Source of the DNA: Galeruca laticollis
Lineage: Eukaryota; Arthropoda; Insecta; Coleoptera; Chrysomelidae
Length of the DNA stretch: 64,000 nt
Assembly (NCBI GenBank): GCA_963921935.1
Contig: OY998175.1
Location: 163,430,809 to 163,494,808, forward strand
Reading direction: 5' to 3'
Shown here: positions 1 to 10,902 of the stretch, piece after piece
Numbering within the stretch: position 1 is the stretch's first letter
How the letters are laid out: every line of letters starts with the position of its first letter
The notes under the pieces: model-generated
What the model saw: the letters and a program-made list of their open reading frames with translations, nothing else
What the model was told of the DNA's origin: nothing
Database searches by the model: none
Made by a program: the position numbers and the translations under genes

Positions 1-1
1 A

Positions 2-277
2 TTGAGCAAAGAAAAGACGGTAGTTAAAAGAAAAAGTTCCGAAAAAGGAAAACATTTAGTAAAGAAACGGAAATCTGAAACTCCTCTCCAAATTGTTAAA
101 CGTCAGATTCTCCTTAATAATAGTCAACAGAAGAAAAACAAAACTATAGAGAGTGACTCATCTGGGGAAGACGAAGGAAACGTGGAAGATGATGACGAAG
201 TACAACATATTTGTGCACTTCCTACTTTCGTAACAAATGTTTTTTACTATGTTATCGCTAAATTAAAAAAATATTAA
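2..277 (+). CDS. Unrecognised partial ORF, lysine-rich then acidic
   Basis: An open frame runs from the left edge of the window to a TAA at 275-277, so the protein is truncated at its N-terminus here. The first half is strongly basic (runs of K and R), followed by an acidic stretch around residues 50-67 (SDSSGEDEGNVEDDDE). Basic-then-acidic tails like this occur at the C-terminus of several DNA transposases, including pogo/Jerky-like ones, but I see no DDE or HTH motif, so that is only a guess. The last 25 residues are hydrophobic and may be intron or UTR read-through. No ATG is visible; the first in-frame codon is TTG. Confidence 0.25.
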   Translation: MSKEKTVVKRKSSEKGKHLVKKRKSETPLQIVKRQILLNNSQQKKNKTIESDSSGEDEGNVEDDDEVQHICALPTFVTNVFYYVIAKLKKY

Positions 278-1006
278 ACTGTATGTAAGTAGTGAATAAC
301 ACATCAGCCTGTCCAATTGTTCAAATTTAAAATCGCTAATGCAGCAAACAACATATTGAGAAGCGATTAAAATTAGGGGGCCCATCGTGCCCCGCCCTCC
401 CCTACCTCTAAATTTTCAGAAAACGTAGTAGAATATGAATATTGATGGATCCTCTATCTCATATATGGCAGAGCGGTATAACTCACCCCCTTAACCTGCA
501 GTAACAAAAATGAAATAAAATAAGATTATCTGTACAAATTGTTGCATAATATAAAAACCTTTTTCCAAAGATAACAGATAATATCGCTTAAAAAGTGACA
601 AGGGGGTAATTTTACCCCTTATGTCATAAAAAGGAAACCCTTAATCCATGTATATTCCAAAAATAACTATATTATTTTCAATTTTTACCCCGTGGCATTA
701 GCAAACGAGCGTTATCGATTTAGTCCAAAACGGCCCGCATAGATGGTAAAATAGATCTGACCAAATGGTTACATAAAATACACATGAAAAGTATAAGGTT
801 AAGTCATCATGCATTTGTTTAAGATTTGTAATAGGAAAAGAGCATTCACAAATAAAACAACTAAAAAAGTTAATATAAGCAGAGAGTAGTTTTATTGATA
901 ATTACGATAGAGCATATGTCATAAGACTAAATCTTAATATTTGTATATTGAGAATATTCATTTATGGTTTCATCAACAGTTTTCTAAAATGAAAGCATGC
1001 ATTCAT
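278..1006. other. Stretch without recognisable gene
   Basis: AT-rich sequence with a few C/G-rich blips (about 377-410 and 484-500) and a short inverted pair around 601-621 (GGGGGTAA near TTACCCC). No ORF here resembles a known family. It may be the remnant of the element whose ORF ends at 277. Confidence 0.4.
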
Positions 1007-1734
1007 CAGCGCCGGTTAATGATATTTTGCGCCCTCGGCAAATATTTTTTTTTCGCCCCTTCCATCTATCTCCCCTCCTCGTTTTTCACACCTACAACAT
1101 ACGTAAAAGGTATATGTATGTACACAAGAAAAAATAGTCATAATAAGGTTTTATTTATTATTGAAAATAAATATATCAAGAAAAAAATTAAAAAGAATAC
1201 ATATAGAAAAAAAACGATTACGAGAAAGTTATGAGAGTGAGGACAAGGAGACAAACATTCTAATACTGTAGAACAATAATAGTATATTAAGTACCAAGTG
1301 TCAAAACGGTTACTTTAGTCAGGAGTTTTACTAGGCACGAGTGAAGCGAAGCGGAACGAGTTCCTTGTGAAACGAGCGACTAAAGACGTTTTTAACACGA
1401 GGTGCTTACTATACTTTTTCTTCGCCTGCGGGAAGGAAAACATTACATTATATTTGGATTATATTCATTACATGACGGACGATGACTGACAGCTGACTGA
1501 TAAATCAAATGACGCAGAATAACAAAATTATCAAGGAGCATGGAAATTTAACATACAAAAGATACACTTGATTTGACGTTTAAAAAACAAAAGATAAACG
1601 AGATGTGACTTTTCGCATTTTAAACACTAGTGTTTAAAGAGTCGTTTTGTGCATGTCAAACCCGTGTTCAAAGTGCGGTTTTAGTAGCGGAAGTAGAAAA
1701 AACATATAAGAATTTAGAAATACCAATATGTAAG

Positions 1735-1921
1735 TGTATTATTTGAGATATTATCAAATAAAAACAATAATTGTTACTTATAAACTTTATTAATTGGAAC
1801 GAACATGTTTCTCTCTAAGTCTAAACTACATCATACGTCATCTGTCCAACCAGACATCTTGACAGTCCAAGACGCCAACCTTATTATTGCCAACTGTAAC
1901 ATAATAATTAACTATGCTACA
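1735..1921 (-). repeat. 3' LTR of the gypsy element (minus strand)
   Basis: Direct repeat of 6306-6496, with small indels near 1755 and 1873. It starts TG and ends CA on the plus strand, and on the minus strand is preceded by the purine tract AGAGGGAGA. Confidence 0.85.
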
Positions 1922-3171
1922 TCTCCCTCTGTTTAGTCTGTTTCAAACCAATCATTAAAATCAAGAATATACGATTTGAGATAATTAGGTTGCTTTCTTG
2001 TGCGTGTGCTACGAAATACATTTTCTACTTCAGTCTTATTTTCTACATGTTCTTGACTCTGTTGATTCATAGAACTTTCCACTGTTTCATCTCTCTTTTC
2101 GTGTTCTACTGTAATATTAGTCTCTTTTTCATCAGTATTATCCACTTCTGTCTCATCCTGAATGTATATTTTCTGATTTAAAAAGTACATAGACTCTTTT
2201 TTTTCATCTGAATACTTCTTATTATTTTGATTATTTTTAGATAAATTACAAACAAGTTCCTTTAATATCTATGCTATTTCTGCATTTCATTTTATTGTTG
2301 ATATCAAAAAAAAATTATCCTAGGTGTATCACCATACTTTATGCATTTTCTAGGTAACCATATTTTAGACATTCCTGTAATATATTTTTTGACCTTCAAT
2401 AAAGTTAAAGTTTTTATGTTTTTATCATAGAACTTTTTGTTACTTTCATTCTTTTTCTTTTGAATGTTCTCAAAGTTATCTACAATTTTCGGTTATTGCT
2501 GATTGCTATGAATTGGTAAATTCGTTCGCGTTTTTCTACTAAAAAGAAGTTGTGAAGGACTAAATTTTCAATTTCATATAGGCGTGTTTCTGTGTTCTAA
2601 TAGTGCTAATTTTAGATCTAGATTTACTTCTTTACAACGTTTTAGTAAATTCTTTACAATGTTCAGACCCTTTTCAGCTAATGCATTTCCTTTTGGATAA
2701 TATGGACTTGACGTTATAATTTTGAAGTTCCATGCATTTGCAAATTCATTAAACTCAAAAGATGCATAAGGCATATTATCGGCTCTCAATATTTCAGGTA
2801 TACCGTGTGTTGAATACTTGCTTTAAAATATTAATAAGTGTTTTTGAATCTTTATGTTTAAGTTTTACTAATTCTAGCCATTTTGAATAATAGTCAATTA
2901 TATTCATTTCACATTTTGAAAAAGACTTTGGCAATCAATTTATATTAAATTCTTTTATTTTACATAAAATTGGATCACCTAGTGTACAGTTTCTTATCTT
3001 TTTAGTTATTTCATCAGATACATTAATAGAATGCACAACATTATTTAACATTTTATCAGTCTCTCGTTTGTTTGCTTTAGATGCTGCTCGACTAATAGCA
3101 TCTGCTATAAACATTTGTTTTCCAGGTACAAATATAACTTTGACATCATAAATACTTTATTTTGAGTCTTA

Positions 3172-3829
3172 GGGCAAAGACAGACACGGCGGTTTTGACC
3201 GAAGCGTTTATCGAGTCGATTCTCGAGTCGATACGTCTTGTAATGTAACATAATAGTGTAAAACACACACAGCCGTCCGTACCGCCTCTGGATTTTCAAA
3301 CCGCTTCGGTTGGTCATTCTTGTGAGCAATCGAGTCGGTTTTTGTTTATCGAAGCGTTGGGTGTTTCTTTGTATTTAGGTACGTCCGTTCACACGAACGT
3401 GGTTTTCTGCTTGTTTTCTACAAAAATGGATGGAGGGAAAGTAGATGTCGAAAAATTAATAAGTGAAATAGAAAGTCGACCTGCACTTTGGAATATGAGA
3501 GAAAAAGGGTACAGTGATAGAAATAAAAAGGAAGTGTTGGGAGGAGCTCATCAATCTTTTTGCCTATGAAGACAACAGTGTATGAAAATGTCCTTTTTGT
3601 TGCCTCTCTTCAATAATTGGATGTACTCACATCCTTCGTTTTCGTTGTTTCTTCTTATTTACTTTCCAATACAGATAGAGTAATGACAAGTATACTACGT
3701 CGTCATCCATCGTGCACTACTATCTCACCGAAACAAAAATCGCAAAAGAAACCGTTCTAATGTGTTTTGTTAAGAAGGCGACCGATTCGATAAACGCTTC
3801 GTTCAAAACCGCCGTGTCTGTCTTTGCCC
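3172..3829 (+). mobile_element. Small PIF/Harbinger element with TTA target duplication
   Basis: The ends are inverted repeats of about 45 bp starting GGGCAAAGACAGACACGGCGG, with only a few mismatches. TTA lies directly outside both ends (3169-3171 and 3830-3832), the 3-bp duplication expected for PIF/Harbinger. The 658-bp element sits between the RNase H and integrase parts of the gypsy pol, whose reading resumes on either side. It has no transposase and so would be non-autonomous, but it keeps a MADF exon (3426-3569). Confidence 0.88.
3426..3569 (+). CDS. MADF-domain fragment of a Harbinger accessory protein
   Basis: Starting at the ATG at 3426, the frame gives an N-terminal MADF domain: VEKLISEIESRPALW, then YSDRNKKE. 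The MADF signature normally continues W.EL....; here a frameshift near 3538 moves the continuation (WEELINLFAYEDN) into the next frame, so the frame as listed ends in unrelated residues at 3569. MADF/Myb-like proteins are the second ORF of PIF/Harbinger transposons and are known to bind DNA and help nuclear entry of the transposase. Its position inside Harbinger-type terminal repeats supports that origin. Confidence 0.7.
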   Translation: MDGGKVDVEKLISEIESRPALWNMREKGYSDRNKKEVLGGAHQSFCL

Positions 3830-5309
3830 TTATTCTTTGTAAGCGGTTTGACTGTATTTTGTGTATGTCCTTATTCATTAATGCAACTAATGGTTTATGA
3901 TCGGTCTGTACAGTAACATTTTTTCCATATACATAGTTGTGAAACTTTTTTAATGCAAACAATATAGCTAAAAATTCTTTATCTATTTGGCCATAGTTTA
4001 TTTCACTTTCTGATAAACCTTTTGATGCAGAACAGACAGGGTGACCATTTTGTGTTAAAATACAGTCTATTGCATTTTTACTACTATCTGTCTGTATTAC
4101 TATTTCAGACTCACTGTCATAATTTTTTAATACAGGAGCTTTACAAATTATTTGTTTGAGATCATCATGAATATCTTTTTCCCACACAAATTCTATATCC
4201 TTTTTTAACAGTAATCTTAATGGATAATATTTCTCTGACATAATTGGTATGAAGTTTCTTAAATAATTGATAATGCCCAGAAAACGCTGCAGTCCTTTTT
4301 TATCTTTTGGGGTATCCTAATCTACAATTGTTTTAATTTTTTCATCATATGCCTTGATTGTACCATTACCAAAAGTATGTCCTAAATATTTAATTTCACT
4401 TAACGAATATTTAAATTTATCTTTTTTAAACTTTATATTAATTTGTTTGGCTTCTTCTAAAACATTTTTTAAAATTTCATTATGCTCCACTACCGTTTTA
4501 GCATATATTAATATACCGTCAATGTATATATTGACACCTTTTATATCTTCGAAGTTTTCAGACAAATACTTTTGAAATACCTCTGCTGATATATTTATAC
4601 CAAATGGTAAACGATTAAATGCATATAATCCAAACGGTGTTGAAAATGTACAATATTTGGAACTTTCTTTACTAAAAGGAATTTGTCAAAATGAATCTTT
4701 TAGATCCAGAATACTAAAATGCTTAGCTTTTTTTAATTTTGAAGCTAGATCCTCAAATTTGGGTATCTCAAAATAATCTTTAACAATTGACTCATTCAAG
4801 TATTTGGGATCTAGACATAAACGCAAACTACCATTGGGTTTTTCTACAATTACAAAATTATTCATTCATTCAGCTGGTTCTTTTGTTTTACAAATAATAC
4901 CCATATTGCACAATTTTAATAACTCTTCTTTTATTTTAACGGAAACCTATGCGGAGGGTTCGAGCAAGGTAATGCATTAGTTTTCAATTTAATACTATAC
5001 TCTTTTGAGAATTTACCAATTCCAGTAAATACATCTTTATACGTTTCCAAAATATTTTCTTTAGTTAAATATTTGTTGGAACATTCTTGAATTTTACATG
5101 ATTTTTTAATTTAATCAAGTTTCAGCTTTCAATACCTAAAATTGGTGTTAATTAGTTTTCTACAATAACAAATTTTATTTTATATTTTTATCTTTACTAT
5201 TTATATTTAAGTAATTTCACCGAGTACATTAATTTTACTTCCATTATACGCTTCTAACTTTACATTGGTATTGTAATTTATTATTATTTGAATTTTTGAA
5301 TATTTACTT

Positions 5310-6190
5310 ATTATTCAAACAAATTTGAAGGAATTAAGTTCACATCTGATCCTGTATCAAATTTAAAATCAATTACACAATTTTCAACATTTATTTTTTG
5401 ATACCAAGAAATAGCATTTACAATTTTATTACTTACTGAATCACAATAATAGTCTTCGTCTTCTTCCTCAGACTCTTCTGCGTTTATTTCTTGTAATTGC
5501 CTTCTTCCAATTCTTGTTTTGCATACATTTGCGAAATGATTTTATATTCCACATTTCTTACATCTTTTTCCTTTCGCTGTACACATTTCCTTGTCACGTT
5601 CATGTATTTCTCCACACCATCCACAATCAACTACATTCTGAGTGTTTCTGTTACCATATTTCTTTTTGTATGTAGTGTTTTTCTTAACCACATTTGAACT
5701 GAAGCTGTTACTCGCCATACACTGTTAGCTTGTGCTTTTTCTATTTCTGCTACTTTGAACATCTTAATAGCTTCTTGCAAGGTTACCTTTTCCATTGTAA
5801 TAATTTTTTGTTTAGTTTCATATCAGCTGATCCAGAAACATGTCTATCTAGTAGAATTTCATTTACATCAGTGAATTCATAATCTCTCACTAATGTCTGA
5901 GCATCTATTAAAAATGACTCAAGAGGTTCATTTGCATTCTGTGAACGTTCATAAAATAGATGCCTACAATAAAAAATATTCTTTTTAGGGTTACAAACTT
6001 CTTCGAACTTGTTTAATACATCTTGGAATGTTTCATTTAGACCATCATCTCCTATACAGTTGAGAAGAATTGCTATTTTTTATCATCATTTTTTGCCATT
6101 TGACCAGAAGCTCGTAGGTATATATTTAATGATTGGTTAAAACATTTTCAATTTTCATTTATATTACCAGACATTTTGAGCGGTTTCGGT
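5310..6190 (-). pseudogene. Gypsy gag and protease remnant
   Basis: On the minus strand, 5325-5385 reads FDTGSDVNLIP, the active site of a retroviral-type aspartic protease. Upstream, 5510-5640 encodes two zinc knuckles, CGWCGEIHERDKEMC and CKKCG..NHFANVC, a pair typical of Ty3/gypsy nucleocapsids. Residual gag sequence continues to about 6180, close to the 5' LTR. The frames are split by stops and indels, so the product is not translatable as one protein. Confidence 0.7.
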
Positions 6191-6305
6191 AAATTAAAGC
6201 CATACATGGTTATGGCGGGCTTTTTCATGTGATGCCAACAATAAACTTCTTATTATACTTCACTTTTTACTTTCCGGAACCTTTAGTACATAACTGATTG
6301 CGCCA

Positions 6306-6496
6306 TGTATTATTTGAGACATCAAATAAAAACAATAATTGTTACTTATAAACTTTATTAATTGGAATGAACATGTTTCTCTCTAAGCCTAAACTACGTT
6401 ATACGTCATCTGTCCAACCAGACATCTTGACTGTTGACAGTCCAAGACGACAACCTTACTAATGCTTACTGTAACAGAATAATTAACTATGGTATA
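6306..6496 (-). repeat. 5' LTR of the gypsy element (minus strand)
   Basis: Partner of 1735-1921. The two LTRs differ by roughly a dozen changes and small indels, which indicates an old insertion. Confidence 0.83.
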
Positions 6497-6539
6497 GTAA
6501 GCATTGCTAATGAATACTCACTCAATACTCTTGATGATC

Positions 6540-8054
6540 AATAGTTCACTACGACATTTTTATATCTCTGAAACTCATAAGCTTTTCTGAACTTTATTTC
6601 TAGCTTTCAGAGATATACATTTCGCAATGACGAATTGATCAACAAGCGTATCCATCAGCTCGTGTTCACTGTTCAAAAAAGAAAGGTCGCTCAATCTCTC
6701 ATCCCCAATAGAGTTTCTCAGATAATTTTTCACTCTTTTAAGGGTTGAGAAGGACCTTTCTCCCGAAGCATTAGTTGAGGCATGCATATTCTCAAAATCG
6801 TTTCATCGTTCGGAAAGGTTGAAACTATTTTTTCAGTTTTTATCATCTTTTAAATTTCGTGTAGATTTACATTTTGGCTTTCCGATTTCGTGTTGGTTTC
6901 ATTATCAGTTTCAGTATCTTTAGAACTTGTCAGCTCATTTTGGAAAATACTTATGAAATATTTGAACTGAACGCACTCTTCTGGAGATTGGGACTCAAAT
7001 CGTCGCTATAAAGTTCAAGAAGTTTTTGAGGACTAGAGATTATTTCGTTGTCAGTAGCTGTTATTAACTTAATCAATAATCCAAATTTTTCTGATATTTT
7101 TTCATACGAACATTTTCTTCTGTTCAACTCCGCTACCATTGTATCAATAATGACGTAGAATACATTGATTTTCATATTATTTGAACCTTCAATAAATTCG
7201 ACGGCATTTTCCCTTGATTCTCCACTGACAGGTTTCATAATTTTTCTTCTTTTAGTTTCGACTTCATAAAGTGAGCATTTTGTCAAGTTCCTACCAATTG
7301 TTTCATAATTCTGGAAATTATTTCTAACGAAGTTCAAATAATCTACCAAAGAATCGTATAATTTCACCACGAGAAGTACGTCCGTCGTTACGTTTAATTG
7401 TTTTATCAAATTTAAATAGAATGTTGTTCCACACTGCCAATAATACACCAGTCTCTAATATCTCCATAGTTTTAAGTAAACCACTGGCATCAACTTTAGT
7501 AGCTGCTCCCTGGTTTTTGTCAGTAATAATTTACTCTTAGCAATTTTTAAAACAGTAATAACCATTATACAACGCTTTAACAGCATCTGCTCTTGTCGAC
7601 CATCGAGTAGTAGACACTCTTTTTGGACAAAACTTGGATTGCAGTTTTGAGAGAGAAACTAGAATAATTTCCCAACGATGTGTGGATGCAGAAAAAAATG
7701 TATATACATCGTTGAGAAACATGAAACATTTTATTGCAGCAAGACAACACTCTGCAGCACAATTACCAATTAGAATGCTAAATTATTCCGTGCTTCTATT
7801 TGCTGTTGTAGACCTGAATACGCCCCAGACATATTGCGGAATTTTCGTATGATTGCCACCTGCAATTATTAATATCTAATTTTAAATCATTAACTGTTTT
7901 TATTTTAGCCTCTTCCATATCGGAAGCTTTATTTCCAACTTTACTCATAAATTAAAAAAAGCGTTCAACAATACTACTATCTGGTAGTATATAACAACAT
8001 ATAAAAGTAAGTTGATCTATATGGGAAACGTCAGGAGTCGAATCTAAACTTATA
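6540..8054 (-). pseudogene. ZMYM1-like hAT transposase, C-terminal half
   Basis: Minus-strand pieces in order: LDSTPDVSHIDQLTFI (about 7980-8060; catalytic Asp region of the RNase H-like fold), FFSASTHRWE and STTRWSTRADAV (about 7580-7690), YEKISEKFGLLIKL (about 7075-7115), and the C-terminal dimerisation motif NASGERSFSTLKRVKNYLRN (about 6715-6775), ending at a stop at 6575. All are characteristic of ZMYM1-like hAT transposases (TTF-type/DUF4371 family). Several frame changes and stops interrupt them. The frame continues on the far side of the PLE at 13605, where KYYS can be matched across the insertion point. Confidence 0.8.
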
Positions 8055-8124
8055 GAATAATAGTGTTTTGAGTGAAACTCACTGTTTCTAGCTAATTCCA
8101 AAATATAATGAAAATTATTGAAAA

Positions 8125-8180
8125 TTCTAAAAAAATGGCAATTGTTTCGATAAATCAATATCATCGTCAGAATGACAGAA
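8125..8180 (-). ncRNA. Hammerhead-ribozyme-like motif (A1 minus arm, defective)
   Basis: On the minus strand this has CTGACGA, stem II GATA/TATC and GAAAC, but the expected GTC cleavage triplet reads GCC, which should abolish cleavage. Same position as the intact motifs in copies A2 and A3. Confidence 0.5.
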
Positions 8181-8469
8181 GTTACATTTCATTTGATGTC
8201 TACCTGATGTTTAGAAGTTATTTTTGGCTAGACCAAGAAGTGACCTAACTTGTGATTGAATATGTTAATAGAAAAAAAGAAGAAGATGTGATATTACAAA
8301 TATTAAAGCTTAGATAATATTATTAGCCCTATGGTGATATCCTGGATATCGTTTTTCTAATTAAGATCAATATAACTGTGCACTGATATAGAAAACCAGG
8401 AAAACTATATCTGCTGATCTTCTGATTATCACTTAAGAAGACAGTTTATTAATGGACAACTCCCTAGAT

Positions 8470-9717
8470 TTATCTATTGATTGACAACTTCATATTGTGA
8501 ATTTCTTAAATGTCTTCTAATTTCCAATTCTTCAAGGAAATCCAGTTCTTTCTTTTCACAAATATGCAGCACTTCTAGTTCTGTGTTAGGTGTCAAGTAG
8601 ATGTTTTGCGTAGTGGGATTTATCTGGTTGTTTTAATCTGTATGCTCGTAAGTGTTCACTGTATCGGATTTCAAAATTTCTAAGGGTCTGACCCAAATAG
8701 ACAGCATTACATTCTGGACATTTGAGTTTATATATACCATTAATGGTGGTTTTTTTTTGTTTTTACATTTAACAATTTTGTACTAACGTTACTTTCTGTT
8801 TTAAAAGAAATTGTTGTATTCGTTGATAACGATATTATTTTTGAAATAGTATAAGAAATATTTCCTGCATATGTGATGGTTTTATAAGTTTTTATTTCAT
8901 CAGTTTGTTTAGGAAATATTAGTTGTAATGCCACTTTTTCCTCTTTTTTATTAATTAGCTTATTTATCATATGTAATGCATAACCGTTGGATGTTGCTAT
9001 TTGTCTAATTGTAATAATCTCTCTATCAAAATTACATTTGTTCATAGGAACTGGAAAAGCTCTATGTATCATTGAATTATATGCCGCTAGTTTATGTGAC
9101 ATGGGGTGATTGGAACTATATGGAATTGTCACATCAGTGTGTGTTGGTTTTCGGTAAATTGAATAATCAAGTACATTATTAACTATTTGAATTTTTAATT
9201 CAAGAAAATTGATTGAGCTATTTTCTTCAATTTCTAATGTAAATTTAATTTTCGGGTGTAAATTATTGATGTGGTTGAAAAATACATCTAATTGTCGTTC
9301 ACTACCCATAAAACAAGCTAATATGTCATCTACATATCTATACCAAAATAAAACATTTTTCGAAATATTACTTTCAAAGATCTTTCATTCTATACTGTCC
9401 ATAAAAATGTTTGCTAAAATAGGTGATATAGGGCTTCCCATTGGTAAACCTTCATTTTGAATATATATCTTATTGTCAAAAGTGAAATAATTCTGATTAA
9501 TACACACATCAAATAAATTATTCCTGGTTTAATGCTTTTATCTTCTAGTAATTTTCGTACAAGTATTAGACATTCTTTAGGAGTAATTTTAGTGAACATA
9601 TTAGTAACATCAAACGAAATAAGTTTATAGTTATCTTGCAAGTTGATTGCTTTTAATTTTTTAATTAGTTCTATTGAATTTCTAATTGAGTATTTAGATG
9701 CATATCCGTAACTTAAT
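8470..9717 (-). pseudogene. PLE A1 minus arm: reverse transcriptase and GIY-YIG remnants
   Basis: Minus-strand reading gives the PLE reverse transcriptase from KLISFDVTNMFTKI (about 9600-9640), through the WYRYVDDILACFMGSER region (about 9300-9350), to the connector (IHRAFPVPMNKCNF), then endonuclease sequence near 8480-8720 that matches the GIY-YIG domain in other copies. A 1-2 base loss around 9520 and a run of T near 8750 break the frame, and part of the endonuclease is missing around 8600. It aligns throughout with the intact minus arm at 33316-34827, so it is a decayed copy of the same family. Confidence 0.8.
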
Positions 9718-10550
9718 TTACATTAGAAATTGAAGAAAATAGCTCAATCAATTTTCTTGATTTGAAAATTCAAAGAGGTAATAATGTACTGGATCATTCA
9801 ATTTACCGAAAACCAACACACACTGATGTTACAATTCCATATAGTTCAAATCACCCCATGTCACATAAACAGCGGCATATAATTCAATGATACATAGAGC
9901 TTTTTCAGTTCCTATGAACAAATGTAATTTTGATAGACAGATTATTACATTTAGACAAATAGCAACATCCAACGGTTATCCATTACATATGATAAATAAG
10001 CTAATTAATCAAAAAGAGAAAAAAGTGGCATTACAACTAATATTTCCTAAACAAACTGATGAAATAAAAACTTATAAAACCATCACATATGCAGGAAATA
10101 TTTCTAATAATATTTCAAGATAATATCTTTAGCAACGAATACAGCAATTTCTTTTAAAACAGAAAGTAACGTTAGTACAAAATTGTTAAATGTAAAAACA
10201 AAAATACCACCATTAAAGTAATCAGGTATATATAAACTCAAATGTTCAGAATGTAATGCTGTCTATTTGGGTCAGACCCTTAGAAATTTTGAAATCCGTT
10301 ACAGTGAACACTTACGAGCATACAGATTAAAACAACCAGATACATCCCACTACGCAAAACATCTACTTGACACCAATCATTCATTGACACCTAACACAGA
10401 ACTAGAAGTGCTGCATATTTGTGAAAAGAAATAAGAACTGGATTTCCTTGAAGAATTGGAAATTAGAAGACATTTAAGAAACCCACAATATGAAGTTGTC
10501 AATGAATAGATAAATCTAGAGAGTTCTCCACTAACAAACTGTCTTCTTAA
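9718..10550 (+). pseudogene. PLE A1 plus arm: connector and GIY-YIG endonuclease remnant
   Basis: The plus arm begins inside the reverse transcriptase connector and runs through the GIY-YIG endonuclease (GTCAGACCCTTAGA at about 10270 encodes GQTLR). Compared with the other copies it has TAA stops at 10217-10219 (just before the GIY motif), at about 10432 and at about 10507, and a short deletion near 10120. It ends at the conserved ...NCLLK stop at about 10550. It is non-coding today. Confidence 0.78.
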
Positions 10551-10808
10551 GTGATAATTGTAAAGATCAGCAGATATAGTTTTCCTGGTTTTCTATATCA
10601 TTGCACAGTTATACTGATCTTAATTAGAAAAATGATATCCAGGATATCACCATAGGGCTAATCATATTATCTAAGCTTCAATATTTGTAATATCACATCT
10701 TCTTCTTTTTTCTATTAACATATATCAATTCAATCAAAAGTTAGGTCACTTCTTGGTCTAGCCAAAAATAACTACTAAACATCAGGTAGGCATCAAATGA
10801 AATGTAAC

Positions 10809-10864
10809 TTCTGTCATTCTGACGATGATATTGATTTATCGAAACAATTGTAAATTTTTTAGAA
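10809..10864 (+). ncRNA. Hammerhead-ribozyme-like motif (A1 plus arm)
   Basis: CTGACGA, stem II GATA/TATC with a 6-nt loop, GAAAC, a 4-nt loop and GTA. GTA is an allowed cleavage triplet (H17 = A). Outer helix I pairs TTCT with AGAA. It lies about 40 bp upstream of the Buster-like hAT insertion. Confidence 0.55.
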
Positions 10865-10902
10865 TATTCAATAATTTTCATTATATTGTGGAATTAGCTA
10901 GA

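Larger units (their letters stand above)
1933..5000 (-). pseudogene. Gypsy pol remnant: reverse transcriptase, RNase H, integrase
   Basis: Read on the minus strand, 4317-5000 encodes a reverse transcriptase; its catalytic box reads YIDG instead of the usual YIDD (about 4515-4530). RNase H follows at 3830-4241, with the TDSSKNAIDCILTQ and TDHKPL motifs. The tether YDVKVIFVPGKQMFIADAIS, joining RNase H to integrase, lies at about 3075-3150 and is separated from RNase H only by the Harbinger insertion. Integrase core sequence (2574-2789) has SSPYYPKGNALAEK, matching the region around the catalytic Glu of gypsy integrases. The C-terminal piece at 1933-2190 ends in a basic RSTRTRKQPNYL motif. Stops and frameshifts throughout make this non-functional. 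Confidence 0.8.
1735..6496 (-). mobile_element. Ty3/gypsy LTR retrotransposon with 5-bp target duplication
   Basis: Two direct repeats of 187 and 191 bp (1735-1921 and 6306-6496) start TGTATTATTTGAGA and flank minus-strand gag, protease, reverse transcriptase, RNase H and integrase remnants in gypsy order. GTAAG occurs immediately outside both ends (1730-1734 and 6497-6501), a 5-bp target duplication. Next to the left LTR the minus strand has a purine tract (AGAGGGAGA), and next to the right LTR it reads TGGCGCAATCAG, in primer-binding-site position. The element lies inside the decayed hAT and holds a Harbinger at 3172-3829. Coding frames are broken many times, so it is dead. The paired CCHC fingers and the DTGSDVN protease resemble K02A2.6-like gypsy proteins, from memory of the family. 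Confidence 0.85.

Noticed and set aside
3105..3329. Minus-strand ORF of 74 codons across the Harbinger left end
   Set aside because: It spans the junction between the gypsy and Harbinger terminal repeat and has no domain.
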